Source of the DNA: an uncultured Granulosicoccus sp.
Lineage (GTDB): Bacteria > Pseudomonadota > Gammaproteobacteria > Granulosicoccales > Granulosicoccaceae
Direction: 5' to 3'
DNA: 64,000 bases
Assembly: GCA_947495035.1 (NCBI GenBank)
Contig: CANLXI010000031.1
Span: 21,710-85,709 of the forward strand
This document shows, one piece after another, positions 8,988 through 17,521 of the stretch. Position numbers and translations under genes: made by a program. Below the pieces are notes generated by a model. That model worked only from the letters and a program-made list of their open reading frames with translations, was not told the DNA's origin and ran no database searches. Position 1 is the stretch's first letter. Every line of letters begins with the position of its first letter.

Positions 8988-9484
8988 TACTGAGGTCCTT
9001 GAGGTAAGTCGCCGGTTTCGGATAACAACACCGAGGCCATGGCCGCGATGCCTTCTTCCCTGCCACAGAAACCCAGATGTTCCGTGGTCGTGGCCTTGAC
9101 GTTGATTCGTGACCCTTCCATCTGCAAATCTGCGGCCAGTACCTCACGGATGTTCTCAATATGCGGGCCCAGCTTCGGCAGTTGAGCAATCAGAGTCGCG
9201 TCCAGACTGGTGCAGCGCAGGCCACGCTCGTTCAGCTGTGCCACGACTCGACGCAACAAATCGCGGCTATCGGCCCCTTTCCATTCCGGATCGGTGTCGG
9301 GAAAATGCCGGCCGATGTCGCCCAGTCCAGCGGCCCCGAGCAAGGCATCGCTGATGGCATGCAGCAAGACATCGCCATCGGAATGCGCGAGGAATCCACG
9401 GTCGAAATCGATTCTTACACCACCGATCATCAGATGATCACCTGCCGTGAAGGCATGCACATCAAACCCGGTTCCGATTCTCAT
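8987..9484 (-). CDS. ispF: 2-C-methyl-D-erythritol 2,4-cyclodiphosphate synthase
   Basis: MEP-pathway enzyme making isoprenoid precursors; it cyclises the phosphorylated product of IspD and IspE with loss of CMP. The 165-residue protein shows the zinc ligands Asp8 and His10 in GFDVHAF and His42 in the AHSDGDVLLHA segment, and ends with the typical TTTEHLGFCGREEGIAA region. It overlaps ispD upstream by 4 nt (ATGA) and the phosphorylase downstream by 1 nt. Confidence 0.96.
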   Translation of the reverse strand: MRIGTGFDVHAFTAGDHLMIGGVRIDFDRGFLAHSDGDVLLHAISDALLGAAGLGDIGRHFPDTDPEWKGADSRDLLRRVVAQLNERGLRCTSLDATLIAQLPKLGPHIENIREVLAADLQMEGSRINVKATTTEHLGFCGREEGIAAMASVLLSETGDLPQGPQ

Positions 9485-10197
9485 GAATTGCTCTGCAGGT
9501 TGGCTAGTAGCAGTGTGGCCAGTGTCAGATCTGCCGGTCGGGTGACTTTCAGATTGGGTTGCAGGGCTTCTACCAGCAATGGTTCATGCCCCATGCCTTC
9601 CATCGCCGAGGACTCATCGGTAATGCTGTCGGCCGGTGCGCCGGACAGTGCTCCCGACTGCAGCGCCTCGAACAACTCACCCGCGCGAAACATCTGCGGT
9701 GTCTGTGCCTGCCAGAGGTTCCTCCGGGTCACGGTAAGTTCGACGCAGCAATATTCATCCACCCGTTTGAGCGTGTCATTCACCGGGCTGGCCAACAGGC
9801 CTCCCACCGCACCGCTGTTGCGTACGGCATCGGTCAGGCGTTTGATATCGGCCACACTCACCAGTGGGCGCGCAGCATCATGCACCAGCACCCAGCTTGA
9901 GGCCGGTGCGTGATTGAGTACGAATCGCAGGCCCGCAATCACCGAGTCTGCGCGTGTCATGCCGCCGATGGTGGAATGCACCCTTGCTTCCCTGCCGGCA
10001 GCCACTGACGGCCAGTGCTCGTCACCCTCGGCCAGGGTAACAACGATGCCAGCGACATCCTTGACCGCCAACAGACGTGTCAAGGTGTGCTGCAGCATGG
10101 TGTGCTCGCCGATGGTGATGTACTGCTTCGGCAGCGAGCTGCCCATGCGCTCGCCACGGCCGGCAGCCGGCACCACAATCCACATGTCTTCGTTCAT
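9481..10197 (-). CDS. ispD: 2-C-methyl-D-erythritol 4-phosphate cytidylyltransferase
   Basis: Transfers CMP from CTP to methylerythritol phosphate in the MEP isoprenoid pathway. The 238-residue protein has the nucleotide-binding VPAAGRGERMGSSLPKQY segment at residues 9-26, VLVHDAARPLVS with the metal-binding acidic residue, and a C-terminal TDESSAMEGMG plus VTRPADLTLA. It overlaps ftsB upstream and ispF downstream by 4 nt each (ATGA), so the ftsB-ispD-ispF trio is tightly coupled, as in many gammaproteobacteria. Confidence 0.96.
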   Translation of the reverse strand: MNEDMWIVVPAAGRGERMGSSLPKQYITIGEHTMLQHTLTRLLAVKDVAGIVVTLAEGDEHWPSVAAGREARVHSTIGGMTRADSVIAGLRFVLNHAPASSWVLVHDAARPLVSVADIKRLTDAVRNSGAVGGLLASPVNDTLKRVDEYCCVELTVTRRNLWQAQTPQMFRAGELFEALQSGALSGAPADSITDESSAMEGMGHEPLLVEALQPNLKVTRPADLTLATLLLANLQSNS

Positions 10198-10526
10198 GGG
10201 TCGACGGATTCCGCTTGATTGTCAGGAGACGCCAGCGGTCTGGACCGGACACTCTGTTCAAGGACGAACTGATAGAAGGTTTCGTCCTTGTCGATCATGC
10301 CCAGTTCAGCCCGTGCACGCTCCTCGATAGCTTCCAGCCCGCTCTTCAGGTCAGCCACCTCGGCCGCCAGAGCCTGATTGCGCATGCTGAGGCGCTGCAC
10401 TTCGGCCTGCGAAGCTCGCGCCTGCTCACGCAGACGCCACACTTCCTGCAGGCTGCCATCACCAAACCAGAGCCTGTACTGCAGGGCAAGCAGCAGCACC
10501 AGCAAGAGACCCAGCAATACCTTCAT
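10194..10526 (-). CDS. ftsB: Cell division protein FtsB
   Basis: Small bitopic divisome protein that joins FtsL and FtsQ at midcell. From the ATG at 10526 the protein has 110 residues: a short cytoplasmic start, one membrane helix (about residues 2-17, MKVLLGLLLVLLLALQYRLWF), then a periplasmic coiled coil with heptad spacing (about 22-75) and the RAELGMIDKDETFY segment typical of FtsB. A TTG at 10619 would add 31 residues, but the shorter form fits the family. It follows eno by 100 bp and overlaps ispD by 4 nt. Confidence 0.9.
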   Translation of the reverse strand: MKVLLGLLLVLLLALQYRLWFGDGSLQEVWRLREQARASQAEVQRLSMRNQALAAEVADLKSGLEAIEERARAELGMIDKDETFYQFVLEQSVRSRPLASPDNQAESVDP

Positions 10527-10626
10527 CGTATTGTCAAGGGCGACACTGAATGCGGAAGTTGCCGCAGCGGTCCGGAGCGCTTGCCCCGACGGACCGCTGG
10601 TATCGAGAGATGCAGACAATCAGGCA

Positions 10627-11913
10627 CTACAGCGTCTGATTGAACGCCGATGCGCCGGGGTAGACTGCTCGGTCACCCAGGTGCTCCTCGATACGCAGCA
10701 ACTGGTTGTACTTGGCAATCCGATCGGATCGAGACAGGGAACCGGTCTTGATCTGTTTGGCGTTGGTGGCCACTGCCAGGTCGGCAATGGTGGTGTCCTC
10801 GGTTTCACCGGAACGATGTGAGGTGACCGTGGTGTAGCCGGCCTTGTGAGCCATGCGAATGGTTTCCAGCGTCTCGGTCAGCGTGCCGATCTGATTGACC
10901 TTGATCAGTATCGAATTGGCAATGCCTTCCTCGATGCCGCGTGCCAGAATCTTCGGGTTCGTGACGAACAGATCGTCACCGACCAGCTGGATGGAGTCAT
11001 TCAGGCGTTCCGACATGATTTTCCAGCCTGCCCAATCGCCTTCGTCCAGCCCATCTTCGATGGAGATGATCGGGTAGCGGTCAACCCAGTCGGCCAGATA
11101 GTCGACAAAACCCGCCGCATCGAACTCGCGGTTCTCGGAGGCCAGGTTGTAGACACCCTTCTTGTAGAATTCGGAACTGGCCACATCCAGGGCCAGATAG
11201 ACATCCTTGCCCGCTTCATAACCGGCTTTCTCGATGGCCACCAGAATGGTTTCCAGGGCTTCTTCGTTGGACGACAGGTTGGGCGCGAAACCCCCTTCAT
11301 CACCGACACTGGTGTTCATGCCTCGATCGTGCAGCACACCTCGCAGGGAGTGAAAGATCTCGGCGCCACAACGCAGCGCTTCCCGAAACGAGCTGGCACC
11401 GACGGGCATGATCATGAATTCCTGCAGATCGACGCTGTTGTCGGCGTGAGAACCGCCATTGATGATATTCATCATCGGCACGGGAAGATTCACTGCTTCC
11501 TCACCACCGAGGTATTCGTACAGCATCTGCCCCGAATCGGCAGCCGCGGCGTGCGCACTGGCCATGGACACCGCCAGCAAGGCATTGGCACCCAGTTTGT
11601 CCTTGTTTTCCGAGCCATCCAGTTCCAGCATGATCTTGTCGATACCGGCCAGATCGGTGACATCATGTCCCATGACGGCATCGCGGATGGCCCCATTGAC
11701 ATGCTCGACGGCTTTCAGAACGCCCTTGCCGCCATACCGCGACTTGTCACCATCGCGCAGTTCGAGCGCTTCACGGGTACCGGTGGATGCGCCGGATGGT
11801 ACTGCAGCTCGCCCCCTGGCCCCCGATGCCAGAACGATATCGGCTTCGATAGTCGGATTGCCGCGGGAATCCATGATTTCGCGGGCATGCAACTCGGTAA
11901 TTCGGGATGTCAT
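10627..11913 (-). CDS. eno: Enolase (phosphopyruvate hydratase)
   Basis: Glycolytic interconversion of 2-phosphoglycerate and phosphoenolpyruvate; in gammaproteobacteria also a partner of RNase E. The 428-residue protein has SRGNPTIEAD near the N-terminus, the substrate and magnesium region GDEGGFAPNL, ISIEDGLDEGDWAGW, GDDLFVTNPKIL and the C-terminal SHRSGETEDTTIADLAV. The start at 11913 gives the usual N-terminus MTSRITELHAREI and follows a CAGGA ribosome site. It lies between kdsA (128 bp upstream) and ftsB (downstream), a classic order. Confidence 0.97.
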   Translation of the reverse strand: MTSRITELHAREIMDSRGNPTIEADIVLASGARGRAAVPSGASTGTREALELRDGDKSRYGGKGVLKAVEHVNGAIRDAVMGHDVTDLAGIDKIMLELDGSENKDKLGANALLAVSMASAHAAAADSGQMLYEYLGGEEAVNLPVPMMNIINGGSHADNSVDLQEFMIMPVGASSFREALRCGAEIFHSLRGVLHDRGMNTSVGDEGGFAPNLSSNEEALETILVAIEKAGYEAGKDVYLALDVASSEFYKKGVYNLASENREFDAAGFVDYLADWVDRYPIISIEDGLDEGDWAGWKIMSERLNDSIQLVGDDLFVTNPKILARGIEEGIANSILIKVNQIGTLTETLETIRMAHKAGYTTVTSHRSGETEDTTIADLAVATNAKQIKTGSLSRSDRIAKYNQLLRIEEHLGDRAVYPGASAFNQTL

Positions 11914-11946
11914 TGGACTTTCCTGATCTTGAAGGAGGGTTGTTGA

Positions 11947-11952
11947 ATTGTA
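11947..11952 (-). promoter_or_regulatory. Candidate eno promoter, -10 box
   Basis: On the minus strand TACAAT lies 34 nt upstream of the eno start; the sequence 17 bp further up, GGCACA, is only a weak -35. It suggests that eno has its own promoter as well as read-through from pyrG-kdsA. Confidence 0.35.
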
Positions 11953-12041
11953 GAGCCTTATGGCCTGCCTGTGCCATTGCCATCCACTGCCTGCCACAGG
12001 TTCGGCAAGATGTCACCGTTACGGCACTGATGGATGCATCA

Positions 12042-12881
12042 TCAACCCAGATAGGGGGTTTCTGCCAGCTCACCTGACTTGATCGTACCATCGAGACGAA
12101 TCAGCGTTTCCAGCAACGGTTGCAATTTGCCCAGAGGCCAGGCATTGGGGCCATCGCTGAGTGCCTTGTCCGGATCCGGGTGGGTTTCCATGAACAGACC
12201 GGAAATACCGGCAGCTACCGCTGCCCTTGCCAGCACGGGAACGAATTCGCGTTGACCGCCGGAGCTGCTGCCCTGCCCGCCCGGCAACTGTACCGAATGC
12301 GTGGCGTCGAAGACCACCGGGCAATCGGTGGCTCGCATGATGGCCAGACCACGCATGTCGGACACCAGATTGTTGTAACCGAATGAGGCACCCCGCTCAC
12401 AGACCATGATGTTGTCATTGCCCGCTGCACGCGCCTTGGCCACGACATGCTGCATGTCGGCCGGGGCCAGAAACTGCCCCTTCTTGATGTTGACCGGCTT
12501 GCCAGCCCGAGCCACACGCTCGATGAAATTGGTCTGCCGGCACAGGAAAGCCGGTGTCTGCAGGACATCCACCACATCCGCCACTTCATCCATCGGTGTA
12601 TCTTCATGCACATCGGTCAGTACCGGCACACCGATTTCCTCGCGAACCTTGGCCAGAATGCGCAGACCTTCAGCCATGCCCAGACCCCGGAAACTGAGCC
12701 GAGAGGAGCGATTGGCCTTGTCGAAGGATGACTTGTAGATGAACGGAATGCCCAGCTCGGCCGTCATCTTCTTGAGGATCGCCGCCGTGTTCATGGCCAT
12801 GTCCTCTGATTCGATGGCACAGGGACCGGCAATCAGGAACAGCGGTTGATTCAGACCGACTTCGTGACCACAGAGTTGCAT
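12042..12881 (-). CDS. kdsA: 3-deoxy-D-manno-octulosonate 8-phosphate synthase
   Basis: Condenses phosphoenolpyruvate with arabinose 5-phosphate to make KDO 8-phosphate for lipopolysaccharide. The 279-residue protein shows IAGPCAIES, YKSSFDKANRSS, TDVHEDTP, QTNFIERVA, KGQFLAPADM, FDATHSVQLPGG and METHPDPDKALSDGPN, all hallmarks of the family. I chose the ATG at 12881 (MQLCGHEV), preceded by an AAGGG ribosome site; a longer frame upstream overlaps pyrG and is not conserved-looking. It lies 67 bp downstream of pyrG and 128 bp upstream of eno. Confidence 0.96.
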   Translation of the reverse strand: MQLCGHEVGLNQPLFLIAGPCAIESEDMAMNTAAILKKMTAELGIPFIYKSSFDKANRSSRLSFRGLGMAEGLRILAKVREEIGVPVLTDVHEDTPMDEVADVVDVLQTPAFLCRQTNFIERVARAGKPVNIKKGQFLAPADMQHVVAKARAAGNDNIMVCERGASFGYNNLVSDMRGLAIMRATDCPVVFDATHSVQLPGGQGSSSGGQREFVPVLARAAVAAGISGLFMETHPDPDKALSDGPNAWPLGKLQPLLETLIRLDGTIKSGELAETPYLG

Positions 12882-12948
12882 GACAAGGCCCTTCGTTTGT
12901 TGGCGAAACGACTCACCGACACCTGTCGGCAAGCGAGAACGGTAACGG

Positions 12949-14667
12949 CTATTCGGTGGAAGGCTCTGTCGGTACAGACTCCACGGCAGGCTCGTTGCTG
13001 CGAGTTGCCTGATAATCCAGAGCGGCCGTGACCAGGCCGGTGAACAGCGGATGCCCGTCACGCGGATTGGAGGTGTATTCCGGATGAAACTGGCAACCGA
13101 TGAACCAGGGGTGATCCGGCAGTTCGATCATCTCGACCAGGCCGTTGGTATCCATGTCGGCTTCACCTTCGTCGGTTGCAGCGATGGAGCCACTGGAGCG
13201 AGCCGAGATCACCAGTCCGCTTTCGGTCAGGCGATTCGCATAGTTGTTGTTGAATTCGAAGCGATGACGATGACGTTCCACCACCTGCTCGGCACCGTAC
13301 ATTCTGGCGGCCAGTGAGTCGGGTTGCATGACGCACAGCTGGCCACCCAGGCGCATGGTTCCACCCAGATCGGAATCCTTGTCTCGAAGCACGGTTTCAC
13401 CGTCTTCATTCTGCCATTCGGTAATCAGTGCAATGACCGGCTCCTCGGCATCGAGATCGAACTCACTGCTGTTGGCCGCTTCGATACCTGCCACGTGACG
13501 GGCATGCTCGATGACGGCTACCTGCATGCCCAGACAGATGCCCAGATACGGGATCTTGTGCTCGCGCGCGTATTGCGCGGCGATGATCTTGCCTTCCACA
13601 CCGCGATTGCCAAAGCCGCCGGGTACCAGAATGGCATCCACCTCGCCCAGGATTCGCAGGTCGCCCTGCTCGAGTTTTTCGGCGTCCAGGTAACGGATCT
13701 TCACACGACTGTCTGTCTGGATGCCGGCGTGGGTCAAGGCTTCATTGAGCGACTTGTAGGATTCCGTCAGCTCCGTGTATTTGCCTACCATGCCGATGGT
13801 GACGGACTTGCCAGGGTGTCGGATACGGTCCACCACACGCTGCCATTCACTCAGATCTGCTGGCGGCAAGTCCAGCTTGAACTGCTCGACCACCAGTTCG
13901 TCCAGTTCCTGTGCATGCAGCATGCGCGGGATGTCATAGATGGTATCGGCATCGTTGGCCGCGATGACGGCCCGTTCCTGCACATTGGTGAACAGGGCGA
14001 TCTTGCGCCGCTCGGAATCCGGCAGCAGGCGATCGGCACGGCACAGCAGAATGTCCGGCTGGATACCGATGGAACGCAGCTCCTTGACCGAGTGCTGTGT
14101 CGGCTTGGTCTTGATCTCGCCGGCCGAGGCGATGTAGGGCACCAGTGTCAGGTGCATGAACAGGGTCTTCTCGCGACCCAGCTGCACGGCCATCTGTCGA
14201 ATCGCCTCCAGAAACGGCAGGGATTCGATATCACCGACGGTTCCACCGATCTCGACCATGGCCACATCGGCGTCACCGGCACCGACCAGTACCCGTCGCT
14301 TGATCTCGTCGGTTATGTGGGGAATCACCTGTACGGTGGCTCCCAGATAATCCCCACGCCGTTCGTTGGCGATGACGGTCTCGTACACACGACCGGTCGT
14401 GAAGTTGTTGCTCTGACTGGTCTGGATACGCACGAAACGCTCGTAGTGTCCCAGATCGAGATCGGTCTCGGCGCCATCGTGCGTGACGAAGACCTCGCCA
14501 TGCTGATAAGGACTCATGGTGCCCGGATCGACATTGATGTAAGGGTCGAGCTTGAGCATCGTGACCTTGAGGCCACGCGCTTCGAGCAACGCCGCCAGTG
14601 AGGCTGCTGCAATACCCTTTCCCAGTGACGATACCACGCCACCAGTTACGAAAATAAAACGCGTCAT
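12949..14667 (-). CDS. pyrG: CTP synthase
   Basis: ATP- and glutamine-dependent amination of UTP to CTP. The N-terminal synthetase domain starts FIFVTGGVVSSLGKGI and includes DPYINVDPGTMSP; the C-terminal class I glutamine amidotransferase domain includes VPGGFGNRG, the nucleophile Cys in GICLGMQVAVIEH and the His/Glu pair in CQFHPEYTS. At 572 residues it is slightly longer than usual because of a short acidic C-terminal tail. The start at 14667 gives the canonical MTRFIFVTGG; an in-frame ATG 30 bp upstream is less likely. A strong promoter lies about 140 bp upstream. Confidence 0.97.
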   Translation of the reverse strand: MTRFIFVTGGVVSSLGKGIAAASLAALLEARGLKVTMLKLDPYINVDPGTMSPYQHGEVFVTHDGAETDLDLGHYERFVRIQTSQSNNFTTGRVYETVIANERRGDYLGATVQVIPHITDEIKRRVLVGAGDADVAMVEIGGTVGDIESLPFLEAIRQMAVQLGREKTLFMHLTLVPYIASAGEIKTKPTQHSVKELRSIGIQPDILLCRADRLLPDSERRKIALFTNVQERAVIAANDADTIYDIPRMLHAQELDELVVEQFKLDLPPADLSEWQRVVDRIRHPGKSVTIGMVGKYTELTESYKSLNEALTHAGIQTDSRVKIRYLDAEKLEQGDLRILGEVDAILVPGGFGNRGVEGKIIAAQYAREHKIPYLGICLGMQVAVIEHARHVAGIEAANSSEFDLDAEEPVIALITEWQNEDGETVLRDKDSDLGGTMRLGGQLCVMQPDSLAARMYGAEQVVERHRHRFEFNNNYANRLTESGLVISARSSGSIAATDEGEADMDTNGLVEMIELPDHPWFIGCQFHPEYTSNPRDGHPLFTGLVTAALDYQATRSNEPAVESVPTEPSTE

Positions 14668-14802
14668 GGACAGGAAGTCTGTTGGAGCCGCGAGCACATC
14701 AGAACAAGATCATTCTGGGTGCAGACGACGCGAATAAGCGTGACGCGGAACGTTCAGGGAAGTCCCGCTACAGAATGCAATAAGCACTCTGAACGGGCGT
14801 TG

Positions 14803-14831
14803 AGATTACCAGAACGCGCGAGCGCTAACAA
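14803..14831 (-). promoter_or_regulatory. Sigma-70 promoter for the pyrG-kdsA-eno region, extended -10
   Basis: On the minus strand TTGTTA (14826-14831) and TAATCT (14803-14808) are exactly 17 bp apart, with TGG just before the -10 forming an extended -10 element. The predicted leader before pyrG is about 130 nt. I saw no clear attenuator in it. Confidence 0.65.
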
Positions 14832-14961
14832 TTGCAAAACACCTATCCGTTGCATTCTTTGTCGGCGGTCCCGATGCGATGGGCTGCAGACTGCGAACAG
14901 GCCGATAGAAGTGTCCTGCCACCTTGCCGAGCGGCGCCGACTTGCATGGCAAGAGGCAGCG

Positions 14962-16359
14962 TCAGAGCAGTTCCGAGGATTCCGCGTCCAGGTGTTGACC
15001 ATCGGCATCGATATCGATCGCATCACGGGAGGGCGCCGATGCGTCGTGCCGATCTGCAGTGGAGGTGCGCGGTGCTCGACAATCCACGGCCACTGCCATG
15101 TTCCAGATGGCTGCCAGACGACCATCGATATACAGCAAGGGAATGGTTTCACGCACCCAGGGAGGTACCGAAGACTCTTGCAGGATCTTCTTGACGGCCT
15201 TGTGATATGCCGGCTCACCCAGTTTGACAAGCTCCCCACCGGCACGGCTCTTGACGGTGATCGAACCGGATGAGGGTAGCTTGATCCCCTGCTCCCGACA
15301 CAGTTCCAGCGTCATCGTCAATCCGGTTTCGCGGATGGTCAGCGGCTCGAAGGGTGACTGCCATTCGTAGCGGAAAGGTGCCGTTCGGGTCTGCGGCGGC
15401 AGAACGTAGAGTTTGTCCCGGTGACGCCGGATGACATAGTCGCGCACATTGACGATCCCTGCGGAGTCCGGCCGGGCCTCGACCAGATCGCTCATTACCT
15501 GCATCAGATCCTGCAGGCGTGGCATACGCAGACCTCGCTGGCGAATGAACAGGCGCAGCGCGGTGAAGGCGCGCTCTCGTGGCAAGGCGCGAATGGCAGT
15601 GATACTCAACTCGGTGGTACCCGGTATCTGCAGTGAGGCGAGATCCTGGCGAGCCATGACCAGCAGGCTCTGGCTGGCAGCGGCACTGCGCAGGGCTGCC
15701 CGACTCAGCGTTTCGGTAGCTGCCGGCCAACGCGCCTTGAGCAGTGGCATGACCTGGTGACGCAGGTAATTGCGATCGAAACGATGGTCCAGATTGGACG
15801 GATCCTCGATCCAGTGCAGACCATGCTGGCGCGCGACATCCTGCAGCGATTCCTGCGAGCAGACCAGCAGGGGGCGTCCCATGTAACCCTGGGCGAACCG
15901 CCGCTTGCGTGGAATACTGGCCAGGCCATCGGGACCACTGCCACGCAGGGCCTGCAGCAGGAAGGTCTCGGCCTGGTCTTCGGCATGCTGAGCCAGCAGC
16001 AGGTGCTCACCCGGACGCAGCACCTGGGAGAAGGCAGCGTAGCGCGCCTTGCGAGCTGCCGCTTCGGGTCCATCATCGCCCGCCATCTCCGTCGGCCCGA
16101 AATCGGCCTGCCTTGATTCCAGCGCAATGTTCAAGTCGCGGCAGATTGTCCGGGCATGCTCGCCCCAGCCTGCACTGGCAGCCTGCAGTCCATGATCGAC
16201 ATGCAGCGCCCGTACCGCCGTTACACGACCGTGATCGCGCAGTTGAGCCATCAGCAACAGCAGGACATGCGAATCCATACCGCCGCTGTAGGCAACGCAA
16301 TACTGCGTTGCCTGGGGCTGTTGCGCTACGTAATGGGCAACGGCCGCGGCAGGATTCAC
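14962..16359 (-). CDS. tilS: tRNA(Ile)-lysidine synthase
   Basis: Attaches lysine to C34 of the CAU-anticodon tRNA-Ile so that it reads AUA instead of AUG. The 465-residue protein has the ATP PP-loop SGGMDS at residues 25-30, the LLAQHAEDQAETFLL segment, LRGSGPDGLA and the GLHWIEDPSNLDHRFDRNYLRH region of the N-terminal domain, followed by TilS substrate-binding and C-terminal domains. The last 35 or so residues are a polar tail. It overlaps accA by 4 nt (ATGA), the usual arrangement. Confidence 0.95.
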   Translation of the reverse strand: MNPAAAVAHYVAQQPQATQYCVAYSGGMDSHVLLLLMAQLRDHGRVTAVRALHVDHGLQAASAGWGEHARTICRDLNIALESRQADFGPTEMAGDDGPEAAARKARYAAFSQVLRPGEHLLLAQHAEDQAETFLLQALRGSGPDGLASIPRKRRFAQGYMGRPLLVCSQESLQDVARQHGLHWIEDPSNLDHRFDRNYLRHQVMPLLKARWPAATETLSRAALRSAAASQSLLVMARQDLASLQIPGTTELSITAIRALPRERAFTALRLFIRQRGLRMPRLQDLMQVMSDLVEARPDSAGIVNVRDYVIRRHRDKLYVLPPQTRTAPFRYEWQSPFEPLTIRETGLTMTLELCREQGIKLPSSGSITVKSRAGGELVKLGEPAYHKAVKKILQESSVPPWVRETIPLLYIDGRLAAIWNMAVAVDCRAPRTSTADRHDASAPSRDAIDIDADGQHLDAESSELL

Positions 16360-17318
16360 GCGTTTTCCCGGAACTGTCCGTAGGCGCGCAGCTTCTCCTG
16401 GCGATTCGACAACAAGGTATCCATGGGCAGACCGGAGAGAATGGCCAACTCCTCGATCAGCGCGGCCTGCATGTTGGCAGCCATCTGCTGAGGGTCGCGA
16501 TGAGCGCCACCGAGCGGTTCGGGAATCACACGATCCACCAGATTCAGTTCCAGCAGTCGCTCCGACGTGATGCCCATGGCTTCGGCAGCATCGGCAGCCT
16601 TGTCGACACTCTTGTAGAGAATGGATGCGCAGCCTTCCGGACTGATGACCGAGTAGACCGAATACTGCAGCATCATGACCCGATCGCCGACACCGATGGC
16701 CAGCGCTCCACCGGATCCCCCTTCTCCGATGACCGTACAGATGATGGGTGTCTTGAGCCCGGCCATGACGAACAGGTTGCGGGCAATTGCCTCACTCTGT
16801 CCGCGCTCCTCCGCGCCGACACCCGGATAGGCCCCCATGGTGTCGATGAAGGTGATGACCGGCAGCGAAAAACGCTCTGCCATTTCCATCAGACGCTTGG
16901 CCTTGCGATAGCCTTCGGGACGTGGCATACCGAAATTGCGCTGAATCTTTTCCTTGGTATCCCGACCTTTCTCGTGACCGATGACCACCACCGGCTTGCC
17001 ATTGAGCCTGGCAGTGCCGCCGATGATCGCGGCGTCATCGGCATACAGCCGATCGCCATGCAGTTCATCGAAGTCGGTAAAGACGTTGTCGATATAGAAA
17101 CGGGTATAGGGCCGCTGGGGGTGGCGTGCCAGCTTGAAGATCTGCCAGGAACTCAGCTTGGAAAATATGCTGCTGGTGAGCGAGTCACATTTCTTCTTGA
17201 GGGTATCGACTTCCTCGCTGATGTTGATGTCAGCATCGGCGGTGGCGAACTGCAGTTCGCGAATCTTCGCCTCCAACTCGGCAATCGGTTGCTCGAAGTC
17301 AAGAAAATTGGGATTCAT
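16356..17318 (-). CDS. accA: Acetyl-CoA carboxylase carboxyltransferase subunit alpha
   Basis: Alpha half of the carboxyltransferase that, with AccD, moves carboxyl from biotin to acetyl-CoA to give malonyl-CoA, the first step of fatty-acid synthesis. The 320-residue protein starts MNPNFLDFEQPIAELEAKI and shows HPQRPYTRFYIDNVF, DTMGAYPGVGAEERGQSEAIARN and GEGGSGGALAIGVGDRV. It is followed by tilS with a 4-nt overlap and separated from dnaE by 203 bp. Confidence 0.97.
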   Translation of the reverse strand: MNPNFLDFEQPIAELEAKIRELQFATADADINISEEVDTLKKKCDSLTSSIFSKLSSWQIFKLARHPQRPYTRFYIDNVFTDFDELHGDRLYADDAAIIGGTARLNGKPVVVIGHEKGRDTKEKIQRNFGMPRPEGYRKAKRLMEMAERFSLPVITFIDTMGAYPGVGAEERGQSEAIARNLFVMAGLKTPIICTVIGEGGSGGALAIGVGDRVMMLQYSVYSVISPEGCASILYKSVDKAADAAEAMGITSERLLELNLVDRVIPEPLGGAHRDPQQMAANMQAALIEELAILSGLPMDTLLSNRQEKLRAYGQFRENA

Positions 17319-17466
17319 GGATAAGCGACGGCGCCTTTGGTGGTCAGATGGATTCTAGTTTACCGGATCGGTTTCGGCGAGGCTGTGGCCTGCATCCGGT
17401 ACGCTCCGGTGAGCTGCCTGCACTCGCAGAGTGCGTAGTGTACTGGATAGTGACAATTGATGATTT

Positions 17467-17487
17467 CAGGCACGCTGACCGTGCCTG
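17467..17487. other. Hairpin between dnaE and accA
   Basis: Inverted repeat CAGGCACG/CGTGCCTG with a 5-nt loop, about 35 bp past the dnaE stop. A 14-bp palindrome GCCGGAATTCCGGC lies closer to dnaE. Neither is followed by a T-run on the minus strand, so a factor-independent terminator is not shown; it may be a processing or pausing hairpin. Confidence 0.35.
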
Positions 17488-17521
17488 CTGGTGACTACTG
17501 TGGCGCCGGAATTCCGGCACG

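Noticed and set aside
10846..11946. A 366-codon frame opposite eno
   Set aside because: Antisense to enolase; composition reflects the complement of a highly biased gene.
13324..14601. A 425-codon frame opposite pyrG
   Set aside because: Antisense shadow of a gene with all CTP synthase motifs; no recognisable domain and no ribosome site.
15909..17324. A 471-codon frame opposite accA and tilS
   Set aside because: Antisense shadow across two certain genes; no domain recognised.
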